Below are positions 43,108 through 52,346 of a DNA stretch of 64,000 nucleotides, in pieces. Source of the stretch: an uncultured Amphritea sp. GTDB taxonomy: Bacteria > Pseudomonadota > Gammaproteobacteria > Pseudomonadales > Balneatricaceae. Position 1 is the stretch's first letter, and each line of letters starts with the position of its first letter. The translations under genes and the position numbers were made by a program. The stretch lies in the NCBI RefSeq assembly GCF_937127095.1, contig NZ_CAKZLP010000054.1, positions 186,001 to 250,000 of the forward strand, given 5' to 3'. The notes beneath the pieces are model-generated. The model made no database searches. It was not told the origin of the DNA and worked only from the letters and a program-made list of their open reading frames with translations.

Positions 43108-46100
43108 TTTGACGCTCCCCTTTCGGATCAAAGAAGATCGGGCTGCAAATTTCAGCTTCAATCACAGTGCCATTAGCCAGTGGGTAATAAACAGTTTCAC
43201 CCATCTTATCCAGGCCGCCTTTAATAAAGCCCATCGCAATCGAGTGGCCCAGGTTTTCACTCCAGTAACTGGAGGTTATATGACCTTCTATCGGCATCGG
43301 AACCGGTCCGTTAGGATCAAGCACCGCCTGAGAACCTTCCGGAATCACCTGTTTAGGATCTTTAGTTTTCAGACCCACCATCTGCTTACGGTTTTCACGG
43401 GTACAGTCACTCCGGCTCATACCGCGCTTACCGATGTAACTGAAAGGCTTCTGGTTGGATACACACCAGCCCATACCCAGATCGAAAGGATGCACCGAAC
43501 CATCGGTGTCCTGACCCGCGATAATGAAGCCTTTTTCGGCCCGCAGAATATGCATGGTTTCAGTACCATATGGCGTCAGACCATACTTAGCACCCGCTTC
43601 ATGCAGCTTCTCCCATACATGCATACCGTAGTTTGCCTGTACGTTGATCTCGAACGACAGTTCGCCAGTGAAGGAGATACGGAACACCCGGGCAGGTACG
43701 CCAGCAACGGTGATCTGTTTCCAGTCCATGTAACTGAAGTTTTCATTACTAACATCCGCATCTGTCAGCTCAGCCAGCAGTTTGCGGCTATTCGGACCGG
43801 TAATGGTCGCTGTTGACCAGTGATCGGTTACCGTGTTGAAGTACACTTCCAGTTCAGGCCACTCGGTCTGATGGTAGATTTCCAGCCACTCATACACCCG
43901 TGCTGCACCACCAGTCGTGGTGGTCATAACGAAGTGGTTCTCACCCAGACAGGCGGTAACACCATCATCAAACACCATGCCGTCTTCGCCACACATCAGG
44001 CCATAACGACACTTGCCCACCGCCAGCTTAGCCCAGGCATTGGTGTAGACACGTCCGAGGAATTCACGGGCATCTTTACCCTGAACGTCGATCTTACCCA
44101 GCGTTGAGGCATCCAGAATACCGACGGAATTTCGTACCGCCAGACACTCACGGTTAAGCGTCTGCTGCATGGTTTCGCCTGCTTTCGGGAAGTACCATGG
44201 ACGTTTCCACTGACCGACATCCTCAAACTCTGCACCATGTTCAACATGCCACTTGTGCATAGCCGTAAAACGCTTCGGTTCAAACAGAGCACCGCTGTGG
44301 CTGCCAGCAATCGCACCGAAGGCAATCGGCGTGTAGTTCGGCCGGAAAACCGTGGTACCGGTCTCAGGAATAGACTGGTTCAGCGCTTTCGCTGCCACCG
44401 CCATACCATTGATGTTACCCAGCTTACCCTGATCGGTACCAAAACCCATCGCAGTGTAACGCTTGACGTGCTCAATCGCTTCAAAGCCTTCACGACACGC
44501 AATCTCGATACCCGCAGCCGTCACATCGGTCTGATAATCGACAAACTGTTTTGGTGCCTGCGACGTTGGCTTCAGATGCGGAATGTGGAACAGGCTCATT
44601 GGCGCTGCCACTTTCAGCATCTGCGCTTGCGGCAGAACCACTTCTGCGGCTGCCAGACCCACTTCAGCCAACGCTTTCTGACCCGCGTCAAACCCCTCTC
44701 TCAGAGCGACAGCCGTCTCATACTGACCGTTGATCCCGCCAGCTGTTAGCTGCTTCTGTACTGTATCGCCCGGCAGGAAGCCAACAATCTCATCATTCCA
44801 GACTGGACGACTGCCGGTGTGACAGGACAGGTGAATCACCGGGCTCCAGCCACCGGAAGAGGCAACGGTATCGGCTTTCAGCTTAGTCACAGAACCGATC
44901 ACTTTAGAGCCGGATGCACTCAGCGCAGCCACAGAGACACCGCTGACCCGCTTACTGCCCTGCACTTCAATCACCGCAGAACCGGAAATAATATTCAGAC
45001 CACGCTTACGCGCCGCTTCGGTACGGTCACCGACCGCCGCTTCACGGGTATCAACGATAGCCACAACTTTACGACCCGCATCAGCCCAATCCAGCGCTGC
45101 CTGATAACCGTAGTCATTGGTGGTCATCACCACCAGCTCAGTACCCGGTACAACACCATAGCGGTTGATGTAAGCTGACACCGCACCCGACAGCATACAG
45201 CCCGGCACATCGTTATTAGCGTAAACCAGTGGACGCTCATGAGCGCCGGTCGCCAGCACAACCCACTTAGCACGCACCCGGTGCATCCGCTGACGCACCT
45301 GATTAACCGGCGCAATATCTGCCAGATGATCAGTACGACGCTCATGAATCGTCAGGAAGTTATGATCGTGATAGCCGTTTACTGTTGAACGCGGCAACAT
45401 AAGCACATCTTCATAGGTGCTCAGCTCTTCCACGACAGCGCGAACCCACTCAGCAGCGGGTTTGCCATCCAGTGTCTCTTTGCCATTCAGAAGGCTGCCA
45501 CCAAACTCATTCTGCTCGTCGGCAATAATGACACGGGCACCACCACGGGCAGCCGTCAGTGCCGCGGCAAGACCGGCAGGACCTGCACCCACAATCATCA
45601 CATCACAGTGCTGATTAATTGAGTCATAACGATCTGGATCACTTTCCCGGGGTGCACGCCCCAGACCTGCAGCCTTACGAATTACTGCTTCGTAGGTATG
45701 CCACATCGACTGCGGAAACATAAAGGTTTTGTAATAGAAGCCCGGTGGCATCATGTCGCCACCGACTTTACCCATCAAACCCATGACGTCGGTATCAACA
45801 CTTGGCCAGCCATTGGTTGAAGCAGATACCAGGCCATCAAACAACTCTTGCTGAGTTGCACGTACGTTAGGCACCTGAGTCGCTTCTGTCGCGCCTAGCT
45901 GCAACACCGCATTCGGTTCTTCTGCACCACAAGCGACAATACCCCGAGGACGGCTGTATTTAAAGCTTCGTGCAACAACGTTGATGCCATTCGCCAGCAT
46001 CGCAGATGCCAGCGTATCGCCTTGAAAACCTTTATACTGCTTACCGTTATAGGTAAACGTCAGCGGCTTGGAACGGTCAATTCGACCTCCGCTGGTGAGG

Positions 46101-46117
46101 CGGTTCTGTTGTGTCAT
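43100..46117 (-). CDS. soxA: sarcosine oxidase alpha subunit
   Basis: The 1005-residue subunit has an N-terminal ferredoxin-like fold (about 15-100), a nucleotide-binding domain with VMIVGAGPAGLAAALTAARGG near 173-193, and a C-terminal aminomethyltransferase-type domain (about 600-995: GILDASTLGKIDVQG, TVTDHWSTATITGPNSRKLL). That domain binds THF and turns the oxidised methyl group into methylene-THF. AGGAGCGG precedes ATG 46117. It sits in the operon glyA-soxB-soxD-soxA-soxG with 13-bp and overlapping junctions. Length is normal for the family (about 1000 residues). Confidence 0.95.
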   Translation of the reverse strand: MTQQNRLTSGGRIDRSKPLTFTYNGKQYKGFQGDTLASAMLANGINVVARSFKYSRPRGIVACGAEEPNAVLQLGATEATQVPNVRATQQELFDGLVSASTNGWPSVDTDVMGLMGKVGGDMMPPGFYYKTFMFPQSMWHTYEAVIRKAAGLGRAPRESDPDRYDSINQHCDVMIVGAGPAGLAAALTAARGGARVIIADEQNEFGGSLLNGKETLDGKPAAEWVRAVVEELSTYEDVLMLPRSTVNGYHDHNFLTIHERRTDHLADIAPVNQVRQRMHRVRAKWVVLATGAHERPLVYANNDVPGCMLSGAVSAYINRYGVVPGTELVVMTTNDYGYQAALDWADAGRKVVAIVDTREAAVGDRTEAARKRGLNIISGSAVIEVQGSKRVSGVSVAALSASGSKVIGSVTKLKADTVASSGGWSPVIHLSCHTGSRPVWNDEIVGFLPGDTVQKQLTAGGINGQYETAVALREGFDAGQKALAEVGLAAAEVVLPQAQMLKVAAPMSLFHIPHLKPTSQAPKQFVDYQTDVTAAGIEIACREGFEAIEHVKRYTAMGFGTDQGKLGNINGMAVAAKALNQSIPETGTTVFRPNYTPIAFGAIAGSHSGALFEPKRFTAMHKWHVEHGAEFEDVGQWKRPWYFPKAGETMQQTLNRECLAVRNSVGILDASTLGKIDVQGKDAREFLGRVYTNAWAKLAVGKCRYGLMCGEDGMVFDDGVTACLGENHFVMTTTTGGAARVYEWLEIYHQTEWPELEVYFNTVTDHWSTATITGPNSRKLLAELTDADVSNENFSYMDWKQITVAGVPARVFRISFTGELSFEINVQANYGMHVWEKLHEAGAKYGLTPYGTETMHILRAEKGFIIAGQDTDGSVHPFDLGMGWCVSNQKPFSYIGKRGMSRSDCTRENRKQMVGLKTKDPKQVIPEGSQAVLDPNGPVPMPIEGHITSSYWSENLGHSIAMGFIKGGLDKMGETVYYPLANGTVIEAEICSPIFFDPKGERQNV

Positions 46118-46130
46118 TATTCCGCTCCTG

Positions 46131-46415
46131 TTACTCAGCCACTACAGATGGCTTCTCGCCAATCTTGTAGACTTCTTTAATTTCATAGGTCTGGGTGTCG
46201 CGGGTCATATTGAAGAATTTACGACAACCGGCTGCGTGTACCCACAGTTCATGGTGAAGACCACGAGGGTTCTTCCGGAAAAACAGATATTCGCCCCACT
46301 CCTTATCGGAGCAGGCTTCCGGATCCAGTGGACGCGCTATATGCGCCTGACCAGCTCCGTGAAACTCTTCTTCTTCGCGATATTCCGCACAGTGCGGGCA
46401 GTAGATATGAAACAT
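46131..46415 (-). CDS. soxD: sarcosine oxidase delta subunit
   Basis: The 94-residue subunit has the zinc-binding pattern of the family: IYCPHCAEYREEEEF at the N-terminus and HAAGCRKFFNM near 62. It stabilises the SoxA/SoxB complex. AGGGGC lies upstream of ATG, and the spacing is 15 bp from soxB and 13 bp to soxA. Confidence 0.93.
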   Translation of the reverse strand: MFHIYCPHCAEYREEEEFHGAGQAHIARPLDPEACSDKEWGEYLFFRKNPRGLHHELWVHAAGCRKFFNMTRDTQTYEIKEVYKIGEKPSVVAE

Positions 46416-46430
46416 GTTAATTAGCCCCTG

Positions 46431-47684
46431 TTAATGTGCTACACCGGCAGCGCCGTGTTCATCGATCAGTGCACCGGTATGGAAGCGCTGTATAGAGAAA
46501 GGTTCGGCAATCGGATGAGGTTTACCATTTGCCAGTGTATGCGCAAACAGGTTACCGGAGCCCGGAGTTCCCTTAAATCCGCCGGTACCCCAACCACAGT
46601 TGAAGAACAGGTTCTTCACCGGTGTATCGGAAATAATCGGACTGGCATCAGGGCAAGCGTCAACAATACCACCCCACTGACGGTTCATGCGCACGCGACT
46701 GGTGCACGGGAACATCTCAACAATCGCCTGAAGCGTATGTTCGATAATGCCGTAAGACCCACGCTGGCCGTAACCAACCCAGCCATCGATACCGGCACCA
46801 ATCACCAGATCACCCTTATCCGACTGACTCATGTAACCGTGTACATGGTTAGACATAACAACCGTATCAAGGAAAGGTTTGATCGGTTCGGATACCAGCG
46901 CTTGTAGCGGGTGAGACTCAACCGGCAGCTGGAAACCAGCCATTTTAGCCAGTACGCCACTGTTACCGGCGACCACGCAACCCACACGGTCAGCCTTGAG
47001 GACACCGTACTGTTTGGTTTTGACACCCGTAATTTTGCCGTCGCTGATCTCCATATCGATGACTTCGCAGTTCTGAATCAGATCAACACCCAGAGCATCG
47101 GCCGCACGGGCATAGCCCCAGGCCACCGCATCGTGACGGGCGTTACCGGCACGGCGCTGCACAGACGCGCCCATAATCGGGTAGCGAGCATTCTTAGAGC
47201 AGTCGAGGGATGGAATCTCTTTCTGCAGCTGTTCGGCATCAACCATTTCGTTATCAATGCCCTGCAACCGGTTGGCGGCAACCAGACGCTCGTTGGTACG
47301 CATATCCTGCAGTGTATGACAGGTATGGTATACACCACGCTGGGAGAACATGACGTTGTAGTTCAGTTCCTGCGCCAGGCCTTCCCACAGTTTCATGGAA
47401 TGCTCGTACAAAGCAGCGGACTCGTCCCACAGGTAGTTTGAACGCACAATAGTGGTGTTACGAGCAATGTTACCACCAGCCAGATGCCCCTTTTCCAGCA
47501 CCGCCACGTTGGTGATACCGTGTTCTTTCGCCAGATAGTATGCAGTAGCCAGACCATGACCGCCGCCACCGATGATAATTACATCGTACTTCTTCTTCGG
47601 CGTAGGGTTACGCCAGACACGCTGCCAGTTCTCATGATGACTCAGACTGTGCTTCAACAGCCCGAAACCAGAATATTGCTGCAT
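46431..47684 (-). CDS. soxB: sarcosine oxidase beta subunit
   Basis: The 417-residue FAD subunit demethylates sarcosine to glycine. It starts [20 protein letters not shown], as SoxB proteins do, followed by the dinucleotide motif [18 protein letters not shown] near 35-52 and the FMN/FAD-linking region further on. [16 protein letters not shown] near 370 is the conserved C-terminal FAD contact. ATG 47684, with GGGAGC upstream, is clearly better than ATG 47714. It is the first sox gene, 117 bp after glyA. Confidence 0.95.
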   Translation of the reverse strand: MQQYSGFGLLKHSLSHHENWQRVWRNPTPKKKYDVIIIGGGGHGLATAYYLAKEHGITNVAVLEKGHLAGGNIARNTTIVRSNYLWDESAALYEHSMKLWEGLAQELNYNVMFSQRGVYHTCHTLQDMRTNERLVAANRLQGIDNEMVDAEQLQKEIPSLDCSKNARYPIMGASVQRRAGNARHDAVAWGYARAADALGVDLIQNCEVIDMEISDGKITGVKTKQYGVLKADRVGCVVAGNSGVLAKMAGFQLPVESHPLQALVSEPIKPFLDTVVMSNHVHGYMSQSDKGDLVIGAGIDGWVGYGQRGSYGIIEHTLQAIVEMFPCTSRVRMNRQWGGIVDACPDASPIISDTPVKNLFFNCGWGTGGFKGTPGSGNLFAHTLANGKPHPIAEPFSIQRFHTGALIDEHGAAGVAH

Positions 47685-47801
47685 ATCATCAGCTCCCAAA
47701 ATAGGGGCAACCATATATCGCTGGCTGCCGGGTGTTTAAATGAGTTCTTAACTCACCGGTCGTGGTTAACAGAGCGGTGAGTAATTTTTCGTCAATTCAG
47801 T

Positions 47802-49064
47802 TTAGCTATAAACCGGGAAGTCAGCGCACAGCGCTTTAACCTGTTGTTTAACTTCAACTATTTTCGCTTCCAGCGCTTCAGGCTGATTCAGCACATCCAG
47901 CAGATCCGCGATCCAGCCCGCCAGAGTGCGACACTGTTCCTCTTTAAAGCCACGGGTAGTCACAACCGGAGAACCGATACGCAGACCTGAAGTCACAAAC
48001 GGCGACTGGGGATCACCCGGTACCGCGTTCTTGTTAACCGTAATGTTAGCGCGACCCAGAGCAGCGTCAGCATCTTTACCGGTCAGACCCTGTTTAATCA
48101 GGCTCAACAGGAACAGATGGTTTTTAGTACCACCAGAAACAATCTCGAAGCCACGTTCAACCAGCACTTCAGCCATCGCATTGGCATTTTTTATCACCTG
48201 CGCCTGATATTCTTTGAATTCAGGTTCCAGCGCTTCTTTGAAGGCAACCGCTTTAGCTGCGATCACATGCATCAGCGGGCCACCCTGACCACCCGGGAAT
48301 ACAGCCGAGTTAAGCTTCTTCTCCAGCTCGTTATCACGGGAGATAATCAGACCACCACGCGGACCGCGCAGGGTTTTATGAGTCGTTGTAGTGACAACAT
48401 CAGCGAAAGGCACCGGATTCGGATAAAGACCCGCAGCGACCAGACCAGCAACGTGAGCCATATCGACAAACAGGTAAGCACCGACTTTATCGGCGATTTC
48501 GCGGAAACGCGCCCAGTCAACAATCTGAGAGTAAGCAGAGAAACCTGCAACAATCATCTTAGGCTTGTGTTCAACGGCCAGCGCTTCAACCTGATCGTAA
48601 TCGATCTCGCCAGTCGCTTCGTTCAGACCGTACTGAACCGCTTTATAGATCTTGCCGGAAAAGTTAACGTGAGATCCGTGAGTCAGGTGACCACCATGAG
48701 CCAGACTCATACCCAGAACGGTATCACCCGGCTCACACAGCGCCATGTAAACGGCCGCGTTTGCCTGAGAACCGGAGTGCGGCTGCACGTTGGCGTAAAC
48801 AGCACCAAACAGCTCTTTAGCACGATCCAGTGCCAGCTGCTCAACCACATCAACATATTCGCAACCACCGTAATAACGCTTTTCCGGATAACCTTCGGCG
48901 TATTTATTGGTCAGTACAGATCCCTGCGCCTGCATAACCCGTGGACTGGTGTAGTTCTCTGAAGCGATCAGTTCGATATGCTCTTCCTGACGCACCTCTT
49001 CGTTGCAGATCGCATTCCACAAAACATCATCATATCCTTGGATCAGGTCTTCTTTCTTAAACAT
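47802..49064 (-). CDS. glyA: serine hydroxymethyltransferase
   Basis: The 420-residue PLP enzyme combines glycine with methylene-THF to give serine. Motifs are [31 protein letters not shown] near 30-60, [17 protein letters not shown] near 200, and [15 protein letters not shown] near 225 with the PLP lysine. Leading the sox operon, it is the pathway-specific copy that uses glycine and methylene-THF from sarcosine oxidation, like GlyA1 in Pseudomonas. A housekeeping copy is expected elsewhere. GCGGAGG precedes ATG. A candidate GbdR-type site lies 161 bp upstream. Confidence 0.96.
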   Translation of the reverse strand: MFKKEDLIQGYDDVLWNAICNEEVRQEEHIELIASENYTSPRVMQAQGSVLTNKYAEGYPEKRYYGGCEYVDVVEQLALDRAKELFGAVYANVQPHSGSQANAAVYMALCEPGDTVLGMSLAHGGHLTHGSHVNFSGKIYKAVQYGLNEATGEIDYDQVEALAVEHKPKMIVAGFSAYSQIVDWARFREIADKVGAYLFVDMAHVAGLVAAGLYPNPVPFADVVTTTTHKTLRGPRGGLIISRDNELEKKLNSAVFPGGQGGPLMHVIAAKAVAFKEALEPEFKEYQAQVIKNANAMAEVLVERGFEIVSGGTKNHLFLLSLIKQGLTGKDADAALGRANITVNKNAVPGDPQSPFVTSGLRIGSPVVTTRGFKEEQCRTLAGWIADLLDVLNQPEALEAKIVEVKQQVKALCADFPVYS

Positions 49065-49368
49065 CTGTACCTCCGCGCCAAAACCAGGTCCGGCGAGTCA
49101 TCTCAGTTATCGTTATCTTTGTTGGTTACCTGCCTTAGGCTACACGTATGCGCCCAATCAGGTTTCTTGATATTGATAGTAGCGGGTCTGATAAACAGCC
49201 CTATGCTCGAACACGCCGGGAGTATGTCCAAATACGACAGTGGCCGAAAAAGTACTGACGAAGGGTTTAAACATAAAGGGAAGTTGATACGTCTGAAAGA
49301 GATTGTGTGCTTTTTCTGGCAGGTAAAACTTCGTTTTACCTCTCACCATGCACCAGCGGGAGCCGCCT
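49065..49368. promoter_or_regulatory. glyA-sox operon promoter region
   Basis: About 300 bp with no supported gene. It contains the candidate operator at 49225-49239. I saw no clear glycine-riboswitch aptamer pair by eye, though folding was not possible. Confidence 0.5.
49225..49239 (-). promoter_or_regulatory. candidate GbdR-type operator upstream of glyA
   Basis: Minus strand TGTCGTATTTGGACA, same orientation as glyA and 161 bp upstream of it. It shares TGTCGT-N3-TGG-N-CA with the gbcA site. Confidence 0.5.
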
Positions 49369-49701
49369 TTAGCTACTGATAAACCGCAACAGCCAGAGAC
49401 ACAACATCCCCCCCATCACCGGCCAGAACACACTGCGGCTGAATTTAGCGATCAGAATCGCCACCAGGGCCGCCAGCAACTGAAAATAATCAACCTGATA
49501 TGCTGTCAGTGGCCGGGTAAAGATAATTGCGGGAATACAGAGCGCCGCCAGAATCGCCGGGGGTAGCAGCATCAGAATATGTTTACTGCGGGCGATCAGC
49601 GCTTCAGCACTGCCATGTAACTGAATAAACGACAGCCGTATCAGAAAGGTGCCCAGTCCGACGGCAAAAAACAGCAACCACAGCTGCAGATTATCACTCA
49701 T
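49369..49701 (-). CDS. azlD: AzlD-family branched-chain amino acid transport protein
   Basis: The 110-residue, four-segment membrane protein of the AzlD family has GLGTFLIRLSFIQLHG near 15-30 and ILMLLPPAILAALCIPAI near 42-60. It forms an exporter with AzlC. It starts 8 bp inside azlC, so expression is coupled. Confidence 0.87.
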   Translation of the reverse strand: MSDNLQLWLLFFAVGLGTFLIRLSFIQLHGSAEALIARSKHILMLLPPAILAALCIPAIIFTRPLTAYQVDYFQLLAALVAILIAKFSRSVFWPVMGGMLCLWLLRFISS

Positions 49702-50401
49702 GGGAGGCTCCCCGCATCTTCAACAACCCGGGCAGCAATACACCACCGCCGACACCGGCTGTGACCGCAACAATAAACCCGGTATTAAAGGGCAGCAGCT
49801 GAAACAGCACGGCACAACTACCGGAAATAATCGCCACCATAAACAATAACCGACTGGTAATAGTAGTCACCAGCATCGCCAGAAAGGCCAGAGGAATGGT
49901 AAATTCCAGTGACCAGGAGGGCGGAATCCCGGCGCCCAGAGCAACCCCCAGGCCCACCGAGATCATCCAGACGACATACAAAGTCAGCGCCACCCCAGCC
50001 AGATACCAGACACGTTCAGCAGTGGTCTTTTGCATCTGCGCGGGCATTGAACAGAGCCCGTAGGTCTGGTCCGACAGCATATAGGCCAGGGTAAAGCGAT
50101 AACGTTTGGGCAGCGGCCCCAGCAACGGTGCAAAGGTTGCACTATAGATGGAAAACCGCAGATTGATCACCATCGCGGTTGCCAGAATAATGATGAAAGG
50201 CGCGTTATCCTGAATCAGCGTGTAAGCGGCCAGCTGAGCGGAACCGGCAAAAAACAGTGCGGTCATCCCCATCACCATCTCCGGACTCATCCCCAGCGAT
50301 ATGCCGGTTGCCCCGACAATCATGCCAAACGGGGCCGCCCCCGATATCAGTGGCAGCAGATCCCTGGCACCCAGCCAGAACTGTTTACGATAGTCCTTCA
50401 A
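49694..50401 (-). CDS. azlC: AzlC-family branched-chain amino acid exporter subunit
   Basis: The 235-residue inner-membrane protein has the AzlC pattern GARDLLPLISGAAPFGMIVG near the N-terminus, FFAGSAQLAAYTLI near 50, and NLRFSIYSATFAPLL near 82, with six or seven membrane segments. The only reasonable start is TTG 50401, supported by AAGGAAA 7 bp upstream; the next ATG comes about 26 codons later, inside conserved sequence. Together with AzlD it probably exports branched-chain amino acids or analogues. A link to betaine metabolism is not evident. Confidence 0.88.
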   Translation of the reverse strand: MKDYRKQFWLGARDLLPLISGAAPFGMIVGATGISLGMSPEMVMGMTALFFAGSAQLAAYTLIQDNAPFIIILATAMVINLRFSIYSATFAPLLGPLPKRYRFTLAYMLSDQTYGLCSMPAQMQKTTAERVWYLAGVALTLYVVWMISVGLGVALGAGIPPSWSLEFTIPLAFLAMLVTTITSRLLFMVAIISGSCAVLFQLLPFNTGFIVAVTAGVGGGVLLPGLLKMRGASHE

Positions 50402-50652
50402 TTAATCTTTCCTTACGACAAAAACAGAACCCAGGCCCTGTCATTAACGTTTATAAAACAGCATAAAGACATTGAGCTACTGAAAAAAATCAGAGGTAAC
50501 ATCCGATAATAAATCAACAGGCAGAGAACATAACAGCAGATACTTATAGCGGCAACGTTGTACACTTAGCTTTTCAGGGATATTGTTCAACCTTTTGAAA
50601 CATACCCTACCAGTTCAGCTCAACTGTATAGCCCGATAATCAGAGATTCAAC

Positions 50653-51699
50653 ATGCACGACACCGCCAAAAAACGTGATTTCAGCTCAGTCATGCGCAGC
50701 AGTAACAGTCGCTATCTGTCTGCTGGAGGCGCACCGGATAAGCCGGTCAAAGTCGGGTTTGTGCTGCTGGAACATTTCTCGATGATGGCCTTCACTGCAG
50801 CGGTTGATGCGCTGGTCACCACCAATCTGGTACGCACCGCTCCACTGTTCGAACATATTATTCTCGGGGTGGATTCGCGCAAAGTACTCAGCGACCTGGG
50901 TATTGAGATCGCCACTAATACCACTCTGGAACACTTTACCATTGAGCACCGTGGCAACATTGATATTCTGATTGTCTGCGGTGGCTTTCGTTGTGAGCTG
51001 AACGAAAACCCGCAACTGACCGAAACCCTCAAAGCCGCCGATAAACTCGGTCTGACCCTTGGTGGCATCTGGAATGGCAGTGTCGCTATCGCTTATGCCG
51101 GCCTGTTGGATAATCAGCGCTGCGCTGCTCATCCGGATAATCATGCGTTTATCCGTGAGCAATTCCCCAGGGTTGAAGTGGCGGATACCGCACTGGTGAT
51201 TACCGAACGGTGTGTCACCTGTGCAGGCCCGGTGAGCGCACTGGAAATGATGTTAACCCTGATCCGAAAACAGTATGGCGAAGATATTGTTCGGGCGATA
51301 CGGGAGATTCTCAGCTGCGATCAGGTGGCGGAAAGCGGTGGCAAAATGAAGTTACAAGCCGGAGATGATCCTACCCACCCGGAGAACCTTCGCACCCTGA
51401 TGCAGTTGATGAACAACAACATCGAAGAACCCCTGACGCTGGAAGAGCTAACGGCCCATGCCAGCGTCTCCCGGCGGCAGATGGAGCGACTGTTTCAGAC
51501 CCACCTTGAAACCAGCCCTTCGCGATATTATCTGGAACTGCGCATCACCCATGCCCGGCGTCTGCTGTTGCAAACCAATGAAACCATCACCAACGTTGCC
51601 CTGGCGAGTGGCTTTGTCAGCACCAGCCACTTCAGCAACTGTTATAAGGATTATTTTGGACTGTCACCCAGTGCGGCACGCCAGAAACAGCACAGCTAA
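50653..51699 (+). CDS. GATase1-AraC transcriptional regulator upstream of betB
   Basis: The 348-residue protein has an N-terminal DJ-1/PfpI-like domain (VGFVLLEHFSMMAFTAAVDAL, ILIVCGGFRCEL, GGIWNGSVAIAYAGLLDN) and C-terminal AraC motifs (VSRRQMERLFQTHLETSPSRYYLELRI and GFVSTSHFSNCYKDYFG). The position equivalent to the GbdR CTG cysteine reads WNG, so the N-terminal domain differs more from GbdR than the 13806 protein does. It precedes betBA by about 650 bp and may regulate choline or azlCD genes, or a distant target; the ligand is unknown. Confidence 0.83.
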   Translation: MHDTAKKRDFSSVMRSSNSRYLSAGGAPDKPVKVGFVLLEHFSMMAFTAAVDALVTTNLVRTAPLFEHIILGVDSRKVLSDLGIEIATNTTLEHFTIEHRGNIDILIVCGGFRCELNENPQLTETLKAADKLGLTLGGIWNGSVAIAYAGLLDNQRCAAHPDNHAFIREQFPRVEVADTALVITERCVTCAGPVSALEMMLTLIRKQYGEDIVRAIREILSCDQVAESGGKMKLQAGDDPTHPENLRTLMQLMNNNIEEPLTLEELTAHASVSRRQMERLFQTHLETSPSRYYLELRITHARRLLLQTNETITNVALASGFVSTSHFSNCYKDYFGLSPSAARQKQHS

Positions 51700-51736
51700 G
51701 CGCGGGTTGTTTTGCTAACCATAATACCCCTTGTAT

Positions 51737-51821
51737 GACTCATCCCTATAAGCTCATCCCTATAAGCTCATCAATATAGAAGCTCACCTCTATAGCTCAC
51801 CTCTATAGCTTAGTTTTTATA
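51737..51821. repeat. degenerate tandem repeat, 14-bp unit
   Basis: Six head-to-tail units of the form AGCTCATCCCTATA occupy 51737-51821. The first two are nearly identical, the middle ones vary (AGCTCATCAATATA, AGCTCACCTCTATA), and the last is decayed. They lie just after the AraC gene. Such an array can change length by slippage. Confidence 0.75.
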
Positions 51822-52177
51822 GGCGCGATGTTATCCCGCTCTTGTACGCTTTTATTCAGACTCGATAACCACTTAACACACCCTCAGGACAGATGAACCA
51901 GAAGCGACAATCAGCGCCACGACCACGACTCCATAGACCTGTCCACTGCCTGTTCGCGTCAAAGAAATATCTTTTTACGACGCGTTCCCCCCTAAAAAAT
52001 AAAATTCAACCCAAAAACCAATAAAAAATTAAATTGTTTTTAATCAGATAATTACACACCTATAAGGAAGAATTCACGAAATTTTAACGCTCATAAAACA
52101 ATACCTTCAAGAATTTACGTTCTGAAAACGACACATTTCACTTTTGACATTTGCTCAAGAAATAGCCAGTATTATTT

Positions 52178-52197
52178 TTAATTAAACGAACGATTAA
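52178..52197. promoter_or_regulatory. candidate BetI operator upstream of betB
   Basis: TTAATTAAACGAACGATTAA has outer TTAAT/ATTAA symmetry and agrees at 11 of 15 positions with TAAATAGACGTTTAA upstream of betI. The centre resembles the known BetI-type palindrome with GAACGTT-like core. Confidence 0.5.
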
Positions 52198-52239
52198 GAA
52201 AAAAGATTGACGACTAAGCCAGTCTTTTAACGCTCAGTG

Positions 52240-52258
52240 ACTGCATCTTTGATGCAGT
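52240..52258 (+). promoter_or_regulatory. stem-loop in betB leader
   Basis: ACTGCATC-TTT-GATGCAGT is a perfect 8-bp stem with a 3-base loop, about 90 bp upstream of the betB start. No T-run follows, so it is a leader structure rather than a terminator. Confidence 0.4.
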
Positions 52259-52346
52259 ACTTTATCAGCGTCAGTTGAATACAAATATCACTGCCTGGTT
52301 GCAACATTTTGACCAACAGGCAGCGAAATACGCGGGACGAATATCT

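Larger units (their letters stand above)
51822..52346. promoter_or_regulatory. betB promoter region
   Basis: About 520 bp without a supported gene, AT-rich from 51985 to 52200. It contains TTGACA at 52145, a candidate BetI operator at 52178-52197 and a leader stem-loop at 52240-52258. A TTG-started frame from 52275 would extend betB by 24 codons but lacks a ribosome site. Confidence 0.5.

Noticed and set aside
43064..43816. 250-codon open frame opposite soxG/soxA
   Set aside because: Antisense shadow of conserved sox genes.
49065..49368. Glycine riboswitch upstream of glyA
   Set aside because: No recognisable tandem aptamer core was seen; structure could not be computed, so this is a weak negative.
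51737..51821. Possible CRISPR array
   Set aside because: The units are head-to-tail with no spacers and only 14 bp long, and no cas genes are present.
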